Assembly (NCBI RefSeq): GCF_028858535.1
Contig: NZ_JAPMOU010000006.1
Span: 1 to 64,000 of the forward strand
Direction: 5' to 3'
DNA: 64,000 nucleotides
Source of the DNA: Spartinivicinus poritis
Lineage (GTDB): Bacteria > Pseudomonadota > Gammaproteobacteria > Pseudomonadales > Zooshikellaceae
Made by a program: the position numbers and the translations under genes. Below, one piece after another: positions 52,500-60,012 of this stretch (position 1 is the stretch's first letter; each line of letters starts with the position of its first letter). The notes under the pieces are model-generated. The model searched no databases and was not told the DNA's origin. It saw only the letters and a list, made by a program, of their open reading frames with translations.

Positions 52500-52600
52500 T
52501 CGTATGGCTCTGCCCTGAAAGTGTTTCCAATCCATGAGTTTTATGACTGTGGCTCAATACCACAGTGAGAAGTTTTCCTAGTTATTACCTACAAATGAAA

Positions 52601-53476
52601 CTAAGAAACAGCACTATCACAAACTATTCCAACAAAGACAAACATGCCTGCCCAGTGATTGTTTAAAAATGCTTTAAAGCATTGGGACCGATCACGATCT
52701 TTGATTAAGTACTGCTGATAGATAAACAGCCCAGCCATTAAACCGATGCCAATAAAGAACAGCCAACCACGCTGAAATAAATAGCCTACCCCTGCTAACA
52801 AAGCTAGAGTAATTATTTGTAATAAGCCAATCATAAGTTTATCAGCTTTCCCAAATAAAATAGCAGTAGATTTGACGCCTATTTTTAAATCATCATCTCT
52901 ATCTACCATGGCATAAGCCGTATCGTAGGCAACTGTCCAGGTCAGATTAGCCAAAAACAGTAACCAGATAGCATGGTTTAGCTCTCCAGTTTGAGCAGTA
53001 TAGGCCATAGGAATCGACCAGGAAAAAGCAGCCCCTAATACAATTTGTGGGAAATGAGTGTAGCGCTTCATAAAGGGGTAGCAAATCGCTAAAGCCAAGG
53101 CACCAAAGCTCAGTAAAATAGTCAGCTGATTAGTAAATAACACCAGTACCAGCGCAATTGTACAAAGTGCTACAAAGCAGCCAATTGCTTCCTTAAGCGT
53201 TAGCTCACCAGTAACCAGTGGCCGACTTTGAGTACGTTTAACATGGCCATCAAAGTGACGATCAGCAATATCGTTGATTACACAGCCTGCGCTGCGCATT
53301 ACTGTGACACCTAAGCAAAAAATAATAATCAGGTGCCAATCTGGCAGACCATCAGCAGCTAGCCACAAGCTCCAAAGGGTTGGCCAAAGCAATAGGTAAA
53401 GACCAATAGGGCGGTTTAAACGGGTGATACTCAGCAATGCATTGAGTTTGTCAGAAGAGCTACTGGTTATTTCCAT
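52601..53476 (-). CDS. ubiA: 4-hydroxybenzoate polyprenyltransferase UbiA
   Basis: A 291-residue membrane enzyme adding the polyprenyl tail to 4-hydroxybenzoate in ubiquinone synthesis. The two Asp-rich prenyl-diphosphate motifs are visible: CVINDIADRHFDGHVKRTQS and YDTAYAMVDRDDDLKIG. Eight to nine membrane helices are predicted, and the N-terminal RLNRPIGLYLLLWPTLWSLW is typical. ATG 53476 is preferred; TTG 53494 and GTG 53488 are alternatives. It follows ubiC in the same operon with a short gap. Confidence 0.96.
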   Translation of the reverse strand: MEITSSSSDKLNALLSITRLNRPIGLYLLLWPTLWSLWLAADGLPDWHLIIIFCLGVTVMRSAGCVINDIADRHFDGHVKRTQSRPLVTGELTLKEAIGCFVALCTIALVLVLFTNQLTILLSFGALALAICYPFMKRYTHFPQIVLGAAFSWSIPMAYTAQTGELNHAIWLLFLANLTWTVAYDTAYAMVDRDDDLKIGVKSTAILFGKADKLMIGLLQIITLALLAGVGYLFQRGWLFFIGIGLMAGLFIYQQYLIKDRDRSQCFKAFLNNHWAGMFVFVGIVCDSAVS

Positions 53477-53503
53477 CCTGTTAGTCACTATCAATAAGCA
53501 TGA

Positions 53504-54067
53504 TTATGTTAGTTGTTGCAGTGAAAAAATCGTCGGCAAAAATAGTTCACTTACCGCTAGCTGCCGCTGGTTAATGATAAAAACCGATTGCCTGCCCCAA
53601 CAGTCTTGATTAATAGCTGAGTGCGCTATTGTTGAGGGCATGGGTAATGCCTGCAGCTGCTCATGACTAAAGTGAGCATACTGAAAGTTTGGGTTACGTT
53701 TGCTACTGGCATGAGTAAATAATAACTTGCCTAGTGGCTCTGTATCGAGACTGAGTAGTGGTTGACAGCTTAGCAAGCCGGTAAATGCTGGTATCACAGT
53801 ACGTGCATAGATTACTGGCTGCTGGCAGACACACAGAATCACTTCACGAATAAATGCTGACTGCTGCTCTGGAATACCCAACTGCTTTTGTTCAGAAAGA
53901 AGTGCAGGCTGCCACTGTTGGCTGATCAGCTTGACTGATAGGGATTGAAAGGTATCCTGCAAGCGTTGTGAGAGAGAACCCGTGAATGTCAGCCAGTCAT
54001 GCCAGGGTGCAGGTATGTTAAGATGAGGCTGCCACTGAGCAGTTTCAAAGATAGATAATGCGCTCAC
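53504..54067 (-). CDS. ubiC: Chorismate pyruvate-lyase UbiC
   Basis: A 187-residue cytosolic enzyme converting chorismate to 4-hydroxybenzoate and pyruvate, the first step committed to ubiquinone. Family features include the helix WHDWLTFTGSLSQRLQ, the strand FIREVILCVCQQPVIYARTV with the substrate-binding Arg, and the C-terminal CWGRQSVFIINQRQLAVSEL, where Glu is catalytic and FLP follows. It is somewhat divergent but of normal length. It is the first gene of the ubiC-ubiA unit. Confidence 0.92.
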   Translation of the reverse strand: MSALSIFETAQWQPHLNIPAPWHDWLTFTGSLSQRLQDTFQSLSVKLISQQWQPALLSEQKQLGIPEQQSAFIREVILCVCQQPVIYARTVIPAFTGLLSCQPLLSLDTEPLGKLLFTHASSKRNPNFQYAHFSHEQLQALPMPSTIAHSAINQDCWGRQSVFIINQRQLAVSELFLPTIFSLQQLT

Positions 54068-54148
54068 AATGAAGTTTTTACTTAATACTGATTAGTTGTC
54101 TGGCGCGCAGAATGCGATATCTTGCTATCAGTTGCAAGTTTTGAATAG

Positions 54149-54180
54149 AAGGGTACCTCTCATAATTGCTTGCTGCCCTA
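54149..54180 (+). repeat. Family-2 repeat fragment upstream of rubredoxin
   Basis: AAGGGTACCTCTCATAATTG followed by CTTGCTGCCC matches the left end of the 34583 element and the reverse of 46531. It lies about 50 bases before the rubredoxin ATG. Confidence 0.55.
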
Positions 54181-54228
54181 GTGAACTATAACTGATTAGC
54201 CCTTATTAGTGGGTGAGGAGCCTGACAT

Positions 54229-54396
54229 ATGAAAAAATGGCAATGTGTAGTTTGTGGATTTATTTATGATGAGGCGGAAGGCTGGCCAGAAGAAGGAATA
54301 GCCCCTGGTACCCGCTGGGAAGATGTGCCAGAAGACTGGTTATGTCCAGACTGTGGTGTGAGTAAGCTGGATTTTGAAATGATTGCAATTGGTTAG
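54229..54396 (+). CDS. Rubredoxin
   Basis: A 55-residue iron-only electron carrier. The four cysteines sit in [13 protein letters not shown] (Cys6, Cys9) and [13 protein letters not shown] (Cys39, Cys42), the canonical CxxC...CPxCG arrangement. The [18 protein letters not shown] loop between them is typical of rubredoxins that feed alkane hydroxylase or oxidative-stress enzymes. GAGGAG lies 8 bases before the ATG. No rubredoxin reductase gene follows, unlike the Pseudomonas order, where one is linked (from memory). Confidence 0.97.
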   Translation: MKKWQCVVCGFIYDEAEGWPEEGIAPGTRWEDVPEDWLCPDCGVSKLDFEMIAIG

Positions 54397-54904
54397 TATT
54401 TGCTTGCTAATGGTTAGGTGTAGTTGTTAGTTAAATGTAATCAAACGCTTCCGTTTTTACGATCTGAAATAAATTATAAAATAGCCGACTTATTTGAAAA
54501 AATTTGCTAGGGTGAACGTTTGTTTAAACTTCATCAATAATCAACAGCTATCAAAAATTGAAAAAATAAGTAGTAAAGTAAGTGATAACTGTAAATATAG
54601 CTTAAAAAATAAATATAAGAAACACAGAGTTTTAATCGATACGCAATAAATAAGAAATAAAAACAATTGGTGTATAAGTAAAACACCTTTCTGACTGATC
54701 AGACATATTAAAAGGCAGTTGCAGGCTATTATTGCGCAACTAATTCTGATAATCAGTAAGCCTAATAAGTAACAGTCTGTTCTAGGATCTGTTTCCATTT
54801 GCCTGAAATATCGCTTAACAGCAATTTTCATACAAATAGCAGCAGGCCTAAACTTGTACTTTTCTTCAACGTGCACTGAATAACTATTGAGTTAGGGGGG
54901 AACC
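54397..54904. other. AT-rich gene-free stretch before the HU-like gene
   Basis: About 500 bases without a convincing gene. A minus-strand frame at 54541-54876 translates to an Ile/Leu/Cys-rich sequence without a ribosome-binding site and is judged chance. The stretch ends in a GGGGGG Shine-Dalgarno for the HU-like gene. Confidence 0.55.
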
Positions 54905-55180
54905 ATGCGCAAACCAGATCTTGTTGCCGCAATAGCTGATAAAGCAGATTTAACTAAAGAGCAGGCAGGTCAGGTATTAACATCCATTCTTGATGAAATT
55001 ACCCATGCCCTTAATCGACAAGATAAAGTAACGCTTATTGGGTTTGGTACTTTTGAGCAACGTCACCGTGGTGCCAGAACAGGAAAAAATCCACAAACAG
55101 GTGAAACGATAGAAATTAAAGCCAGTAATACGGTTGCATTTAAGCCAGGTAAAGCGTTTAAGGATGTGGTTAATGGATAA
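54905..55180 (+). CDS. HU-family DNA-binding protein
   Basis: A 91-residue histone-like protein. The N-terminal helices read RKPDLVAAIADKADLTKEQA, and the core VTLIGFGTFEQRHRGARTGK followed by NPQTGETIEIKAS contains the DNA-gripping beta arm with the usual Arg/Pro positions. A final helix TVAFKPGKAFKDVVN completes the fold. It bends DNA non-specifically. This is the PA5348-like branch rather than HupA/HupB, judging by its neighbours (rubredoxin and an SCP2-like protein); that is inference. The Shine-Dalgarno is very strong. Confidence 0.95.
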   Translation: MRKPDLVAAIADKADLTKEQAGQVLTSILDEITHALNRQDKVTLIGFGTFEQRHRGARTGKNPQTGETIEIKASNTVAFKPGKAFKDVVNG

Positions 55181-55219
55181 CTAACCTGGGTGGTCTTATA
55201 ACCAGCCATAGGAGTGGCT

Positions 55220-55603
55220 ATGAAATTTAGGTTACTGCTCTGGATGATGGGTTTTTTGATGGCTAGAGCTAGTAAAAAAGAACAAAAAATGCGAGAAAAA
55301 ATAGCTGACAAACAGCTTAGCTTTCAAATTAAAACCCGTGATGGTCATGTTGCCAGGCATTTTATTGTAAGTAATGGCTTAATTAAGAGTCATGCAGGAG
55401 AATGCGAAACACCAGCTTTTACCCTGGAGTTTGCTGATCCCAATACAGGTTTTACTACATTTACTGCTGCAAATGCCCAAGAGGCATTTATGAAGGCAAT
55501 TCAAAAACAAACCTTGAGAATTACTGGAGATACCAAGGAAGTGATGTGGTTTCAAGGGTTAACTAAATACTGGATGCCGAAGGGTAAAAAGAAGCAGTCC
55601 TAG
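55220..55603 (+). CDS. SCP2-like hypothetical protein
   Basis: A 127-residue protein. An N-terminal hydrophobic segment (KFRLLLWMMGFLMARA) may anchor it. The rest, LSFQIKTRDGHVARHFIVSN, FTLEFADPNTGFTTFTAANA and the final helix EAFMKAIQKQTLRITGD, resembles SCP-2/sterol-carrier-like domains found in Pseudomonas next to HU-type genes. Function is unknown; lipid binding is only suggested. The ATG at 55220 is chosen because AGGAG lies 5 bases upstream, and GTG 55214 overlaps that site. It probably shares a transcript with the HU-like gene. Confidence 0.72.
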   Translation: MKFRLLLWMMGFLMARASKKEQKMREKIADKQLSFQIKTRDGHVARHFIVSNGLIKSHAGECETPAFTLEFADPNTGFTTFTAANAQEAFMKAIQKQTLRITGDTKEVMWFQGLTKYWMPKGKKKQS

Positions 55604-55713
55604 GTGGCTAGAAAGTGAGATTTTCAGGCTAAGCTGTGACAGGCTCAGCGGGTAATGCTGGCCTGTTGTTTTAAGATGAAGTCAAATTAGCGGTTGGTAT
55701 TTTTTACGACACG

Positions 55714-56232
55714 ATGACTTCATTGCCAAAACTCATCATAGCCCTGGTGTTGGTGGTTTGTATCAGCTTGGTCAGCTTTCCCTACTTGATGTATTGGTAT
55801 GGTTTGCTGCAGTTGCCTGAGCTTCCAAAGCCTGTGGCAACTAAATCTTTATCTGCTCCAGCTAAGGCAAGTGTTTGGCGACACTATAATGGCAAAGGGC
55901 AAGCCCATGTTAAGCCTTTTGGCCCTTACGATTATTTAGAAATTTTAACCTGTATTGCCAACATCCCCAGTACAGATGAAAAGCCAGTTGTAATCTCCAG
56001 CTGTTATCAGCAGTTTCCTGGGTTTGAGCATGTTATGAGCCTGGTTGAACAGTCGATGGGAAAGCCTTTGAAGAAAAATGCAAATGCCAGAGCTTCCAAG
56101 TCGAGCCAAGTGCAAGGGCAAGAATGGCTTAAATTGAATGATATCAGGCAAATTATTATGTTTTCTTCCCAAGCAATTTGGATTAGCCAAAACTGGACCA
56201 CTGACCAAATTCTGGCTGCTTTAAAAAAATAG
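55714..56232 (+). CDS. Hypothetical membrane-anchored protein
   Basis: A 172-residue protein with one N-terminal membrane helix (LIIALVLVVCISLVSFPYLM) and a presumably periplasmic domain containing KASVWRHYNGKGQAHVKPFG, LEILTCIANI and SSCYQQFPGF (two cysteines that could pair). It also has a C-terminal helix (IWISQNWTTDQILAALKK). I do not recognise a family. It converges with the HDOD gene, leaving only 11 bases between them. Confidence 0.65.
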   Translation: MTSLPKLIIALVLVVCISLVSFPYLMYWYGLLQLPELPKPVATKSLSAPAKASVWRHYNGKGQAHVKPFGPYDYLEILTCIANIPSTDEKPVVISSCYQQFPGFEHVMSLVEQSMGKPLKKNANARASKSSQVQGQEWLKLNDIRQIIMFSSQAIWISQNWTTDQILAALKK

Positions 56233-56243
56233 AGTTACAAAGG

Positions 56244-57626
56244 CTAACCTAGAGAATTAAAAGACTTATACAAATTTTCAACGGCTTCACTTTTCTCAAT
56301 TAAGTTACTGATAGCCTCTTCAGCCTCGCCTGGGGTTAACGATAGGGTTTCGTACATGTTCTCAGGTATTGGTTCATCCATCCCTTCACCAATCCCATGT
56401 CGACACAATAATTGTGTGGCAATATAAAGCAAGTAGGCATACTCAGCATGCTGAGACACATATTCAATATCATTCTGATAGCGAATAGCCTTGGCTACTT
56501 CATCAGGCATGTCCCATATTTGCATCAACCAACCGCCAATTTGATCTCGCGAAACTCCCAGTACATGTCGTTCAATATCCACATAGCTGACATGAGGGTT
56601 AGCTTCACGATACCGGTTAATCAGCTCTAAATGTGGCGGAAATACAAAGGACAGCACCAAGTACCCAAAGTTATGTAACAACCCAGCTAAGTAAGCTAAC
56701 CCTAGTTCTGGCCGCTGTTTGGGAGGAATTTTTCGAACCATCGCCTCAACCCCCAATGAACAGTAAGCGGCTTGTTTCCAATAGGGGGTGAACCCTTCGG
56801 GCTCATTTTTGGGGGGAGTTAAGGTTTTACCAAGTGATAAGCCAATAGCTAGATTAATAACCAGGTCAAAGCCAAGCACTCTAATTACGGCATCTTCAAT
56901 CGAGCGAATTTTCCCGGGAGCTGCATAATAAGGTGAAGCTGCCCAGCTGACTACCTGTGCGGCTAAGCTTGGGTCTTTTTCCACCACCTCAATTAAATGG
57001 CGGATATCAGCGTTAGGATCTACTCGTAGCTGAATGATTTTCTGTGCGGTTTCTGGCAAGGGCGGAATCTCAATAGTCTGCTCCAAGCGTTGTTTGATTC
57101 TTAGGGAAGTAAAATTTTCAACCGCGTTGGTTATATCCTGTACATCATCTTCAGCTTTAGGAAAGCGCTGATGGATTTCACTGAGTGGTAGCGTAATGTC
57201 CAAATAGGTTGCAGTGCCAGTGATACGCTTGAACTCATCGCTTTTAACCCGGATATATTGATGCTGGGTACCTGAGTCAATATAAATAGTTTCATGTTTT
57301 AGCAAGCTGTTTTCAACTAAGGTTGGTAAACCTGTTAGCTGGGGAATAGCGGGTAATGCTTGCAGACCATGGTTGCTGTAAAGCTTTTGCATATTTCGAT
57401 ATGACGTCGCTACTAACTTACGCCCTAGCTTTTCATTCATCTTTTCCAGGTCAATCATATGGTCACGAGGACAGATAATCTGCAGCTGTCCAGCATCATC
57501 TTCTAATACAACAGAAACAGCAGTAGCACTTTTGGGAGGATGCTCATGGTTATCACTAACACTGGAAAGCCGGTAACGAATTTGCTCGTTATCCAAGATT
57601 TGCTGCACCTGTTGCGGAATAGCCAT
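56244..57626 (-). CDS. HDOD-domain protein with YbaK-like N-terminal domain
   Basis: A 460-residue cytosolic protein of two parts. Residues about 1-155 resemble the YbaK/aminoacyl-tRNA deacylase fold (MAIPQQVQQILDNEQIRYRL, then AVSVVLEDDAGQLQIICPRD). Residues about 190-400 form an HDOD domain (PPLPETAQKIIQLRVDPNAD, VEKDPSLAAQVVSWAASPYY, EDAVIRVLGFDLVINLAIGL, AGLLHNFGYLVLSFVFPPHL). HDOD proteins regulate signalling without a proven catalytic activity. The fusion is known in Pseudomonas relatives. Partner and ligand are unknown. Confidence 0.88.
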   Translation of the reverse strand: MAIPQQVQQILDNEQIRYRLSSVSDNHEHPPKSATAVSVVLEDDAGQLQIICPRDHMIDLEKMNEKLGRKLVATSYRNMQKLYSNHGLQALPAIPQLTGLPTLVENSLLKHETIYIDSGTQHQYIRVKSDEFKRITGTATYLDITLPLSEIHQRFPKAEDDVQDITNAVENFTSLRIKQRLEQTIEIPPLPETAQKIIQLRVDPNADIRHLIEVVEKDPSLAAQVVSWAASPYYAAPGKIRSIEDAVIRVLGFDLVINLAIGLSLGKTLTPPKNEPEGFTPYWKQAAYCSLGVEAMVRKIPPKQRPELGLAYLAGLLHNFGYLVLSFVFPPHLELINRYREANPHVSYVDIERHVLGVSRDQIGGWLMQIWDMPDEVAKAIRYQNDIEYVSQHAEYAYLLYIATQLLCRHGIGEGMDEPIPENMYETLSLTPGEAEEAISNLIEKSEAVENLYKSFNSLG

Positions 57627-57838
57627 GTTTGATCCTCTTGCTAGGTAGTGATCTCCAGTAACATAAGTGTAGACGGGTATAAGATTTGGGTAGGCTTAGT
57701 CAGTGATCAACCTTCCAGCTTATTTAAAGAGCTGGTGTCGTTCGCATAGGCGCTGCTGGCTCATCCCAGCAGCAGTCTATTTAGTGAATTGGCATGTGCT
57801 AAACTTAAAGAAGTTGCGCCGCTAAGGAGGTAGTCGCG

Positions 57839-58093
57839 ATGATGCTGAAAACACTGGCCACAATGATCTTATTATTTGGCATATTGGCATTATTCCAAGG
57901 AGCATCATGGGGACTGCCGATCATCTTAGTCTCTCTGGTTATATTTCAAACCGCAGGCGAAATAGGCGATAAATTTAATAATCTGCCCAAATACAACCTG
58001 GCCAAACTAAAAGGTGCTTGGGTACAACAGCCCACTAAATCAAATCCCAAACGGCAGAAAAGAAGAGCTACTAGACCTGTTCATGCGCATTGA
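57839..58093 (+). CDS. Small membrane protein, hypothetical
   Basis: An 84-residue protein with two predicted membrane helices (MLKTLATMILLFGILALFQG and LPIILVSLVIFQTAGEIG) and a basic C-terminal tail (SNPKRQKRRATRP). AAGGAGG lies 8 bases before the ATG, so translation is likely. The family is not recognised. It converges with the antitoxin-like gene on the other strand. Confidence 0.65.
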   Translation: MMLKTLATMILLFGILALFQGASWGLPIILVSLVIFQTAGEIGDKFNNLPKYNLAKLKGAWVQQPTKSNPKRQKRRATRPVHAH

Positions 58094-58096
58094 TGA

Positions 58097-58303
58097 TTAG
58101 CACCCAAAATCCTCATCCTTCCCAATATTTGGCATGGAAGCTAAAAACTCAACAAAACATTTTTTCTGAGGCTCAGCTGGTTTTAAAGCTGCTTCTAAAA
58201 TTCTTCGATGCTCAATTTTTGGACTGGTGCCGTTTTGCTCTGCTACGCCTTCGAGGGCTTCTACTATTTCTTCATCAATTTCATGAATTACTAAAGCAGC
58301 CAT
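58097..58303 (-). CDS. Ribbon-helix-helix antitoxin-like protein (FitA type)
   Basis: A 68-residue protein starting MAALVIHEIDEEIVEALEGV, then AEQNGTSPKIEHRRILEAAL. This is the beta-strand plus two helices of FitA/VapB-like ribbon-helix-helix antitoxins (strand xLxIxxxD, helix, H.R.ILEAAL). A GGTGGTGA Shine-Dalgarno precedes the ATG. The usual PIN-domain toxin would follow at 58096 and below, but that space is taken by the converging membrane-protein gene and no PIN motif was seen. It is therefore an orphan antitoxin or a stand-alone repressor. Confidence 0.75.
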   Translation of the reverse strand: MAALVIHEIDEEIVEALEGVAEQNGTSPKIEHRRILEAALKPAEPQKKCFVEFLASMPNIGKDEDFGC

Positions 58304-58986
58304 TAATCACCACCTGTGTATTTCAATTAGGTAATAGTAACAGTCTTAGACTAATTGGTTAATTCCCACTTACAAAAACTGAACAGCGACTAAAAACCAG
58401 CTAAAAAATAATCAAAAACATACTGAGGTGAGTATTAAACAGTCAGATAGGATGATTGTGCCGTATTTTTATACAACAAAAAATGTACAACTTAAGTAGA
58501 ATGAATGATAGCTAGTTCATATTTGCTTTAAGAAATGCTTCAACAAATTGCAAAGAGTGAGTTAATTAATGCATAATAAATGTCACGTGTTGTATAAATG
58601 ATGGTCAGTTGTAGGACAGCTCGACACTATCCTTTTGTCGGAAAACAATTGCACTAGTAAACTGTGAACTATTCTACATTTTCTGTCGTGTATTTCAACA
58701 TGTTAGTGGTATAGGGGTAAATAGTGGTATCAGCCTTCAATGTCATTTATTTTCTGGTAATGCGCTTTTTTGCTGACATAGGGCGCTATGCCTAAAACAA
58801 GCAACACAGCTAGAGAGTCAATGAAAAAGAAGCTGTTATCTTATCTTGAGCATATACCACTCAGGTATTGAATAAGTTAAATAAGCACTAGGTGATTATA
58901 AATAAAGCAAAATTAACACAAGCTGATGGGCTAACAGGTTTTTGTTTATATCTTTGAAAGTGTTTGAGTGGCGAACGATGCTCTGA
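58304..58986. other. Gene-free AT-rich stretch
   Basis: No gene, tRNA or strong hairpin was recognised in this approximately 680-base stretch upstream of the inverted-repeat element. Only short chance frames are present. Confidence 0.5.
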
Positions 58987-59114
58987 GCTCCCTCTCTCTC
59001 TGGGAGAGAGTTGGGGTGAGGGTAAAATGTCTATTTAGCTGGCAGGAAATATATTTTCACTAGCAAAGCTAGTCCCCCTCATCCTAACCTTCTCCCCCTT
59101 GTGGGAGAAGGAAC
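58987..59114. repeat. Inverted-repeat element upstream of pilA
   Basis: The left arm (58987-59022, GCTCCCTCTCTCTCTGGGAG then AGAGTTGGGGTGAGGG) and right arm (59074-59114, CCCCCTCATCCTAACCTTCT then CCCCCTTGTGGGAGAAGGAAC) are imperfect inverted copies, with about 50 AT-rich bases between. CCCTCA-CTCTCCC elements of this kind are widely scattered in proteobacteria. The remaining bases to 59285 hold the pilA promoter region; no clear sigma-54 site was seen. Confidence 0.7.
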
Positions 59115-59285
59115 TTGTTGTAAGCAGCATGCGAAATCATCAACTACAAAAGATGTACAAAACACACAGTTAATTTTGCAAATAAAAATCACCCAAAAAC
59201 GCTTATTAATTATTCAATCCGTTAAAGTGCCTAAAAACACTTATAAAAAAGATGTTGGTTGTTTATTAAACGGAGTGAGACTCAA

Positions 59286-59777
59286 ATGAAAAAACAGCAA
59301 AGCGGTTTTACGCTGATTGAATTAATGATTGTAGTGGCGATTATTGGGGTGCTAGCGAGTGTAGCTTTACCTGCTTATCAGAAGTATACAGCTAAGTCGC
59401 AAGTTGCTAGTACTTTAGCTACATTGTCTGCCTCTAGAGCAATTATTGAGACATATATTGCTGAAAAAGGTACGTTTCCTACAGCGGCAGAAATACAAGA
59501 CCCTAAGAAGTTGGGTATAACATTCAATAAGGATTTAGTTGGACCTGCTACGAATGTTACGGTTAGTGGAACTAATGCAGCTACTCTAGCAGGGACTTTA
59601 GAGGTTACTTTGAATGGAAGTGGCATAACTAAGGGTGTTAAAGGTAAGAAAATTAGTTATAAAAGGGATGTAGATGGTTTTTGGTCTTGTGAAGTTGAAA
59701 AAAGTATAGATGAGTTTGGTGCAACTCCTAAGGGTTGTAAGCCACCAGAGGAAGCAGCAGAGGAAGAAACAGAGTAA
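59286..59777 (+). CDS. pilA: Type IV pilin PilA
   Basis: A 163-residue major-pilin-type protein. A short positive leader MKKQQSG precedes the prepilin peptidase site and the class IVa core [20 protein letters not shown]. The globular domain ends with a disulfide loop between Cys in WSCEVEK and Cys in TPKGCKPP. An unusual acidic tail [11 protein letters not shown] follows the second Cys. The ATG at 59286 (GGAG 10 bases upstream) gives the standard leader; the longer frame from 59259 does not. No pilBCD genes are adjacent. It is followed by a 12-bp hairpin. Confidence 0.95.
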   Translation: MKKQQSGFTLIELMIVVAIIGVLASVALPAYQKYTAKSQVASTLATLSASRAIIETYIAEKGTFPTAAEIQDPKKLGITFNKDLVGPATNVTVSGTNAATLAGTLEVTLNGSGITKGVKGKKISYKRDVDGFWSCEVEKSIDEFGATPKGCKPPEEAAEEETE

Positions 59778-59783
59778 AATAAC

Positions 59784-59817
59784 TAGCTTCCCTTAGGATA
59801 TAGCTTAAGGGAAGCTA
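59784..59817 (+). terminator. Hairpin after pilA
   Basis: TAGCTTCCCTTA and TAAGGGAAGCTA form a perfect 12-bp stem around a 10-base loop, 6 bases past the stop. The downstream T-run is weak. Confidence 0.6.
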
Positions 59818-59947
59818 TAGTCTGTAATTTAAATTGTGTAACTGCTCATTCCTGTAATTTTCTCTAAACTGGTAGTTTTTGCTTTTGTATCTATCTTTTA
59901 GATTTTCTACCAGTTGCTTTCCATTCTCTCTTCCACGATGCTAATTC

Positions 59948-59965
59948 CTGTCATCAAGGATTCAC
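59948..59965 (+). promoter_or_regulatory. Weak PHO-box-like site before the phytase/GDPD gene
   Basis: CTGTCAT-CAAG-GATTCAC has a perfect first heptamer and a poor second one. TATTTT lies about 10 bases on. A GTTGCT/AGCAAC hairpin (59970-59987) overlaps this -10 region. Confidence 0.35.
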
Positions 59966-60012
59966 ACTAGTTGCTTATTTTAGCAACAAATTTAGGAAGG
60001 GATGTGTAAGCA

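Noticed and set aside
54541-54876. 111-residue minus-strand frame rich in Ile, Leu and Cys
   Set aside because: AT-rich intergenic DNA translated by chance; no Shine-Dalgarno and no plausible fold.
58090-58362. Plus-strand frame across the antitoxin-like gene
   Set aside because: It lacks a ribosome-binding site and family match, while the minus-strand frame has both.
59120-59285. Sigma-54 promoter for pilA
   Set aside because: A TTTTGCAA resembling the -12 element is present near 59172, but no GG-containing -24 element is at the required spacing.
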